This document shows, in pieces, positions 5,748 through 9,233 of a stretch of DNA of 9,233 bases. The stretch covers positions 1-9,233 of the forward strand of contig NZ_CANCLE010000153.1 of assembly GCF_947378715.1 (NCBI RefSeq), given 5' to 3'. Under the pieces are notes generated by a model. That model was not told the DNA's origin. It saw nothing but the letters and a program-made list of their open reading frames with translations, and searched no databases. Position 1 is the stretch's first letter, and the number at the start of each line of letters is the position of its first letter. Source of the stretch: Phenylobacterium aquaticum. GTDB lineage: Bacteria > Pseudomonadota > Alphaproteobacteria > Caulobacterales > Caulobacteraceae. Both the position numbers and the translations under genes were made by a program.

Positions 5748-6614
5748 CTTGCGGAAGAAGGACACCACCGCGTCGGCGGGCGCCAGGCGGGCGATCGGAT
5801 AGGTGGCGACGGCGAAGACCCAGGCCGCCGCCGAGCGCAGCAGGGGCTCGTCGCGGACGCAGCGGATGCGGCTCCACAGGCCCTTGATCTGCACGGTGTC
5901 GAGGTCGAGGCGGCGCTCGGCGACGAGGCCGACGCCAGAGGCGGCGCGGGCCAGGTCGCGGGGCGCGAAGTACCACAGGTGCGGCGAGGGCAGGCCCCGC
6001 TGCCACAGCCGGTCATGGGCCCCGCCCATCCCCAGCCGGTCCAGCACTTCGGCCACCTTGAAGAAGAAGCCGTCGCGGTTGGGGCAGTTGAGGCAGAGCA
6101 CGCCGCCGGGCTTGAGGTGGCGGGCGCAGGCCGCGAAGGCTGCGGTGATGTCGGGGATGTGCTCGAACACGTCATTGAAGACGATGACGTCGAAACGGTC
6201 GTCGGCGTCGAGCGCGTCGGGGAAATAGCCGTGGCGCACCTGGGCGCCCTGGGCCCGGGCGGTGGCGATGACATTGGCGTCGGGCTCGATGCCCTCCACC
6301 GCAAATCCCAAGCGGGCGGCGTGGCGCAGCAGGAAGCCCGGCCCTGCGCCGACGTCCAGCAGCCGGGCGCCCGGCGCGACCATCGCGGCCAGGGCCTCCA
6401 GCAGGCGGGCGTTGTTGCGCTCGCGCACGGTCTCCAGCCCGGCCTCGCGGCGGGCCTCGTCCACCCGGTCTCCGCCGGCGACATCGGGGATCTCGACGGT
6501 GAAATCGGCGTGCAGCAGGCCGCAGGCCCGGCAGCGGAACAGCCAGTCGTGGCGCCAGGCGCCGAGCGCGCCGCCGCAGGCCGGACAGGGGCGTCCCACG
6601 CCTTCGCCCGTCAT
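5739..6614 (-). CDS. Class I SAM-dependent methyltransferase with N-terminal zinc ribbon
   Basis: 291 residues if started at 6614, preferred because AGGA lies 7 nt upstream; ATGs at 6635 and 6683 are in frame but have poor ribosome-binding sites. Residues 10-31 form a zinc ribbon (C-P-A-C ... C-R-A-C). The Rossmann methyltransferase domain follows: motif I L-L-D-V-G-A-G-P-G (85-93), the acidic end of strand 2 in I-E-P-D (Glu110, ribose contact), motif IV-like F-D-V-I-V-F-N-D-V-F-E-H-I (141-153) and H-L-K-P-G-G-V-L-C-L-N. The C-terminal third (Y-F-A-P-R-D-L, then an Arg- and hydrophobic-rich tail) probably shapes substrate binding. Similar zinc-ribbon methyltransferases are found near polysaccharide or lipid-glycan genes. 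Pairing with an ArnE/F-like transporter fits a role in methylating a lipid-linked envelope precursor, but substrate and target atom are unknown. Confidence 0.85.
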   Translation of the reverse strand: MTGEGVGRPCPACGGALGAWRHDWLFRCRACGLLHADFTVEIPDVAGGDRVDEARREAGLETVRERNNARLLEALAAMVAPGARLLDVGAGPGFLLRHAARLGFAVEGIEPDANVIATARAQGAQVRHGYFPDALDADDRFDVIVFNDVFEHIPDITAAFAACARHLKPGGVLCLNCPNRDGFFFKVAEVLDRLGMGGAHDRLWQRGLPSPHLWYFAPRDLARAASGVGLVAERRLDLDTVQIKGLWSRIRCVRDEPLLRSAAAWVFAVATYPIARLAPADAVVSFFRKPG

Positions 6615-6672
6615 GCTGTCATCCTGATCCGCCATCGGCCGATGGAGTGGACCAGCCCCGCGCGCCGCGCAA

Positions 6673-6720
6673 GCCCCGCGCAACCGCGCGCCGGATTGAT
6701 GCGCTCGGTTGCGGCGGGGC
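6673..6720 (+). repeat. 48-nt inverted repeat upstream of ilvN
   Basis: Arms GCCCCGCGCAACCG (6673-6686) and CGGTTGCG-G-CGGGGC (6706-6720) pair over 14 bp with one bulged G (6714). The 19-nt interior contains GCGC twice and could extend the stem. It ends 50 bp before the ilvN ATG, and within the 156-bp region divergent from the methyltransferase gene. It may be a leader hairpin of ilvN mRNA, an operator, or an element insulating the two divergent genes. Confidence 0.45.
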
Positions 6721-6770
6721 CCGGCATGTGACAGGTCGTGGCTTCGTCATCGCCCCTTAGGACCGCCGCC

Positions 6771-7319
6771 ATGTCCGACGCCCAGCCCGCCTCCGTCTAC
6801 GACCTCGCCCATCAGGAAGAGGCCGAGAGCCTGGCCACCTACGCCATACTGGTCGACAACGAGCCGGGCGTGCTGCACCGGCTGGTCGGGCTGTTCGCCG
6901 CGCGGGGCTATAATATCGAGAGCCTGACCGTGGCCGAGACCGACCGGCGGGCCCACACCAGCCGGGTGACCATCGTCACCCGAGGCGCGCCCCACGTGCT
7001 GGCCCAGATCGAGGCCCAGCTGACCAAGATGGTCGCCACCCGCCACGTGCAGGACGTCAGCCGCGATCCCAACGGCCTGGAGCGCGAGCTGGCCCTGGTC
7101 AAGGTCAAGGGCGCGGGCGCCGACCGGGTCGAGGCCCTGCGCATCGCCGACATCTTCCGCGCCAAGGTGCTGGACACCGGCATCGACAGCTTTGTCTTCG
7201 AACTGACCGGGGCCTCGCACAAGATCGACAAGTTCGTCGACCTGATGCGTCCCCTGGGCCTGGTCGAGCTGTCGCGGACCGGCGTCTTGTCGATCACCCG
7301 CGGCGGCGAGGCGATCTAG
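6771..7319 (+). CDS. ilvN: Acetolactate synthase small (regulatory) subunit
   Basis: 182 residues. Start at 6771 has AGGA at 6759-6762, 8 nt upstream; a GTG at 6738 is in frame but has no better site. The N-terminal ACT domain (about 24-98) reads Y-A-I-L-V-D-N-E-P-G-V-L-H-R-L-V-G-L-F-A-A-R-G-Y-N-I-E-S-L, the textbook start of IlvN/IlvH, followed by the S-R-V-T-I-V strand. The C-terminal ACT-like half contains E-R-E-L-A-L-V-K-V, R-A-K-V-L-D, F-V-F-E-L-T-G and G-V-L-S-I-T-R-G. IlvN binds the catalytic subunit (IlvB/IlvI), activates it and gives feedback inhibition by valine in the first common step of valine, leucine and isoleucine synthesis; it acts in the cytosol. No catalytic subunit gene is adjacent: the upstream gene is a divergent methyltransferase and the downstream gene is a converging aquaporin. 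Length is slightly above the E. coli IlvH size owing to a 20-residue N-terminal extension. Confidence 0.95.
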   Translation: MSDAQPASVYDLAHQEEAESLATYAILVDNEPGVLHRLVGLFAARGYNIESLTVAETDRRAHTSRVTIVTRGAPHVLAQIEAQLTKMVATRHVQDVSRDPNGLERELALVKVKGAGADRVEALRIADIFRAKVLDTGIDSFVFELTGASHKIDKFVDLMRPLGLVELSRTGVLSITRGGEAI

Positions 7320-7322
7320 GCT

Positions 7323-7979
7323 CTAGGTCGCCAGGATCTTGAAGCGGAACAGGGCCGCGCCAATCGTGGCCCCAACCGCCGGCGCGACGAAGAACAGCCA
7401 CAGCTGCGACAGGGCCTGGCCCCCCACCAGCACGGCGGGTCCGAAGCTGCGGGCCGGATTGACCGACACCCCGGTCACCTGGATGCCGACGATGTGGATC
7501 ACCGCCAAGGTCAGGCCGATGGCCAGCCCCGCGAAACCGGCCGGCGCGCCGGGCCCGGTCGAACCCAGGATCACGATCACGAACAGGGCGGTCATCACCA
7601 CCTCGAAGATCGCCGCGGCGGGCAATGGGAACTCGCCCAGATAGCCGGGACCCCAGCCGTTCTGGCCCAGGCCGTGGGCCGTGCCCGCGATGGCGGCCAG
7701 CAGGGCCGCGCCGGCCAGGGCGCCAGAGAACTGGGCCACCCAATAGCCGCCCATGTCGCGCAGGCTCATCCGACCGGCGATGAACACCGCCAGGCTGACC
7801 GCCGGATTGACGTGGCATCCCGAGATCGGCCCGATCCCATAGGCCATGGCGATGATGGCCAGACCGAAGGCCAGGGCTATGCCCAGCTGGCCTACATGGT
7901 CGCCACCCAGCACCGCCGCGCCGCAACCGAACAACACCAGACAGAGCGTGCCGATGAACTCGGCGATGTACTTGGACAT
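7323..7979 (-). CDS. aqpZ: Aquaporin Z-type water channel
   Basis: 218 residues. Start at 7979 is fixed by GGGAGG (complement of 7987-7992), 7 nt upstream, and by the usual N-terminus M-S-K-Y-I-A-E-F-I-G-T; the frame continues to 8174, but that extension is not conserved-looking. Six membrane helices and the two half-helices carry N-P-A at 58-60 (in G-C-H-V-N-P-A-V-S) and 174-176 (in V-S-V-N-P-A-R-S). By comparison with E. coli AqpZ, the selectivity filter is Phe38, His162 and Arg177, the water-selective set, with Val171 where E. coli has Thr183. The narrow Phe/His filter argues for water rather than glycerol passage. The protein works as an inner-membrane tetramer in osmotic adjustment. Its stop lies 3 bp from the end of the converging ilvN, and its 5' side faces the long gap shared with the TetR gene. 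Confidence 0.95.
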   Translation of the reverse strand: MSKYIAEFIGTLCLVLFGCGAAVLGGDHVGQLGIALAFGLAIIAMAYGIGPISGCHVNPAVSLAVFIAGRMSLRDMGGYWVAQFSGALAGAALLAAIAGTAHGLGQNGWGPGYLGEFPLPAAAIFEVVMTALFVIVILGSTGPGAPAGFAGLAIGLTLAVIHIVGIQVTGVSVNPARSFGPAVLVGGQALSQLWLFFVAPAVGATIGAALFRFKILAT

Positions 7980-8005
7980 GTCGAAGCCTCCCGTTTCGCC
8001 CCACG

Positions 8006-8033
8006 ATAACAGTGGTTCGAAGGGCCGTGGCAA
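8006..8033 (-). promoter_or_regulatory. Candidate aqpZ promoter
   Basis: On the minus strand TTGCCA (8033-8028) is followed after 16 bp by TGTTAT (8011-8006), matching the -35/-10 consensus at 5 and 4 of 6 positions. Transcription would begin near 7999, leaving a leader of about 20 nt with the GGGAGG ribosome site inside it. Confidence 0.4.
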
Positions 8034-8070
8034 GCGCCTGACCCAAAATGGGAGGGGTCGCGGGCGCGAT

Positions 8071-8115
8071 CCAAACACCGACCGTTTGGACGGTTTGTTT
8101 ATTGACGCCCGTTTG
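8071..8115. repeat. Cluster of CAAAC/GTTTG repeats, possible operator
   Basis: CCAAAC (8071-8076) and GTTTGG (8084-8089) form a perfect 6-bp inverted repeat with a 7-bp spacer. Overlapping it, ACCGT-TTGG-ACGGT (8081-8094) is a second perfect inverted repeat. GTTTG recurs in direct orientation at 8084-8088, 8093-8097 and 8111-8115. The cluster lies just upstream (on the minus strand) of the candidate aqpZ promoter, where an activator or a repressor could bind. Confidence 0.4.
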
Positions 8116-8228
8116 AAGCCGTGGTCCATTTGACGTCGAGGGTCGGTGTCGCCGCCCCGCCTGGCGACAGGCAAGGCATGCGGCGTCGAGGCTCGTTATT
8201 TTGATCTGTTGATTTTTTAGACCTTTCA

Positions 8229-8271
8229 GCACCCAAGAGCCTTCGGGACCGAGGGTGCGCCGGACCTTTTT
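8229..8271 (+). other. Hairpin-capable sequence with a distal T5 run
   Basis: GCACCC (8229-8234) and GGGTGC (8253-8258) are perfect 6-bp arms; TTTTT follows at 8267-8271, 8 nt after the stem. The gap is too long for a classic terminator and no plus-strand gene precedes it, so it is recorded only as structure, perhaps part of an unrecognised small RNA. Confidence 0.2.
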
Positions 8272-8453
8272 CAGAAACGATATGACGTCAAGACGGCCCG
8301 GCCTTCCAGCGGCCCCTATTGCGGGGTTCGCGGCCGGACGTCGGGGCGCCGGCCTGCGATTGGCGACAGTCGCGCGCCGCGCCCACGCCTGGTCCACGCG
8401 CGGACCTGATCTCTCCTAATCCTCCCATTGGCATCCCATGTCGGTGGGCTCAC

Positions 8454-8486
8454 TGCGCCGGCGCGACACCCTCAGTTGCGCCGGCG
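8454..8486. repeat. Direct repeat TGCGCCGGCG x2 upstream of the TetR gene
   Basis: TGCGCCGGCG occurs at 8454-8463 and 8477-8486, 23 bp apart, about two helical turns. Each copy contains the palindrome CGCCGGCG; the first is embedded in the longer palindrome GCGCCGGCGC (8455-8464). The second copy ends 76 bp before the TetR start. Two like-oriented palindromic sites on one face of the helix suit autoregulation by a TetR dimer, but GC-rich palindromes are common by chance here. Confidence 0.35.
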
Positions 8487-8562
8487 GCTTTCCCTGGGGA
8501 GAGGCTTGCTTCGGGGTGAATTTCCGCCAAGCATGCTGCCGACCGAGGAGAGCCCTGCCCCC

Positions 8563-9233
8563 ATGGCGTCGGAACCCGCGATGAGCGATGCGATCAAGAC
8601 GCCGCGCCGCAGCCAGGCGGAGCGGACGGCGGCCATGCGCGCGCGCCTGATCGACGCGGCGGTCGCCTGCCTGAACCGCCTGGGCTATTCGGCCACGACC
8701 TTGGCCACCATCGCCGAAGCGGCCGGGGTCAGCCGGGGCGGCATGCTGCACCAGTTTCCCAGCAAGGTGGACCTGATGCTGGCGGTGGTCGCCTTCGCCT
8801 CCGGCTATGATGAGCGGCCCCAGGCGCCCCGCGCCCTGAACGACGACGGCGACAAGCGCGCCCAGTTCATCGCCCAGACCGACAATGTCTGGCGCGCCCA
8901 GACCACACCGGCGGTGATGGCCAAGCTGGAGATCATGGTCGCGGCCCGCTCGGATCCGCAACTGGCGGCCCAGCTGCCGGCCATGTTCAACGCCATCGAG
9001 GCGCGGCGCCGGACCTTCATGGTCGCCTTCGCCCGCGAGATCGGCGTGGAGGACTCCGACGCGGTCGAGAGCATGGTCACCCTGCACATGGCCGCCATGC
9101 GCGGCCTGTCGATCGAGATGCTGCTGACCGACGACCCGGCCCGGATCGAGCGGGCCTATGACCTGCTCAAGCGCTACAAGGAAGACCTGGTCGACCGGCT
9201 GATGGCCGAGGCCGAGGCCCAGCGCGCCAGGGC
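8563..9233 (+). CDS. TetR/AcrR family transcriptional regulator; 3' end outside window
   Basis: The frame runs without a stop to the end of the window, giving at least 223 codons. The start is uncertain: ATG at 8563 is used here (AGGAG at 8546-8550, spacing 12); in-frame ATGs at 8533 and 8581 are alternatives. The DNA-binding domain is clear: helix 1 R-L-I-D-A-A-V-A-C-L-N-R-L-G-Y (28-42), then T-L-A-T-I-A-E-A-A-G-V-S-R-G-G-M-L-H-Q-F-P-S-K (46-68), with the helix-turn-helix at about 45-65. The remainder is the helical ligand-binding and dimerisation domain, typical in length for the family, with a conserved-looking tail R-Y-K-E-D-L-V-D-R-L. No efflux pump or enzyme target is visible in the window; targets probably lie downstream or include its own promoter. 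The inducer cannot be predicted. Confidence 0.9.
   Translation, partial: MASEPAMSDAIKTPRRSQAERTAAMRARLIDAAVACLNRLGYSATTLATIAEAAGVSRGGMLHQFPSKVDLMLAVVAFASGYDERPQAPRALNDDGDKRAQFIAQTDNVWRAQTTPAVMAKLEIMVAARSDPQLAAQLPAMFNAIEARRRTFMVAFAREIGVEDSDAVESMVTLHMAAMRGLSIEMLLTDDPARIERAYDLLKRYKEDLVDRLMAEAEAQRAR

Larger units (their letters stand above)
7980..8562. other. 583-bp gene-poor region between aqpZ and the TetR gene
   Basis: No convincing gene was found on either strand. Open frames exist, as expected at this GC content, but none has a plausible start, a recognisable domain or consistent codon use. Contents from left to right: the aqpZ ribosome site and candidate promoter (7987-8033); overlapping inverted and direct repeats built on CAAAC/GTTTG (8071-8115); an AT-richer patch (about 8195-8225, with ATTTTGAT and TTTTTTAG); a hairpin-capable stretch with a later T5 run (8229-8271); the palindrome TGACGTCA (8283-8290); two copies of TGCGCCGGCG (8454-8486); and the upstream sequence of the TetR gene. 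It is long for a divergent promoter in this otherwise compact window, so a degraded gene or a small RNA cannot be excluded. Confidence 0.6.

Noticed and set aside
6699..6731. Ten-codon frame (M-R-S-V-A-A-G-P-G-M) as an ilvN attenuator leader peptide
   Set aside because: It contains a single Val and no Leu or Ile, lacks a good ribosome-binding site and overlaps the hairpin arm; it does not look like a branched-chain leader.
8283..8290. TGACGTCA palindrome as a specific operator
   Set aside because: It is only 8 bp, with no promoter nearby; GACGTC occurs several times in the window.
7294..8397. 367-codon open frame on the minus strand running through aqpZ and the gap
   Set aside because: Its C-terminal two thirds are an out-of-frame reading of aqpZ, and the rest has no domain or credible ribosome-binding site. 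Only its AT-richer part is kept as a finding.

Overview
The window is high-GC DNA (by eye about 70%) with short intergenic gaps and gene families typical of Alphaproteobacteria. The best guess is Caulobacteraceae (Caulobacter/Phenylobacterium type). This rests on the TIGR02281-type aspartic protease, the DUF4260, DUF4262 and DUF1993 proteins, an alphaproteobacterial-style LexA box (GTTC-N7-GTTC), and a palindrome of the form GTCATCGCCGGG...CCCGGCGATGAC. That assignment is an inference from families and motifs, not a database match. It looks like ordinary chromosome: no mobile element, CRISPR array, tRNA or rRNA was recognised.

Layout. 1-768 (+) is the 3' part of a membrane-anchored retropepsin-like protease. 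881-1312 (+) is a small DUF4260 membrane protein. 1461-1943 (+) is a DUF4262 protein with a LexA-type box 30 bp before its start; it runs tail-to-tail into a glutathione S-transferase-like gene (1940-2578, -). That gene sits 30 bp behind a secreted YceI-like protein (2609-3247, -), probably in one transcript. 3374-4222 (+) is an unrecognised lipoprotein, divergent from yceI, ending at a 29-bp palindrome. 4290-4811 (-) is a DUF1993 protein, divergent from a four-helix membrane protein (4969-5373, +). A two-gene minus-strand unit follows: a zinc-ribbon SAM methyltransferase (5739-6614) and a half-size EamA/SMR-like transporter (5370-5729), 9 bp apart with a hairpin over the second start codon. 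6771-7319 (+) is ilvN, the regulatory subunit of acetolactate synthase, without ilvB/ilvI beside it. It converges on aqpZ (7323-7979, -). After a 583-bp gap with repeats and an AT-richer patch, a TetR-family regulator (8563 onward, +) runs off the right edge.

How they work together. Most genes are single units or two-gene operons of housekeeping or accessory type. The only clear functional couplings are methyltransferase-EamA (probably modification and membrane translocation of an envelope precursor) and YceI-GST. No obvious multi-gene novel system is present. The points most worth checking are the LexA box, the methyltransferase/transporter pair with its start-codon hairpin, the unlinked ilvN with a long upstream hairpin, and the repeat-containing gap between aqpZ and the TetR gene.
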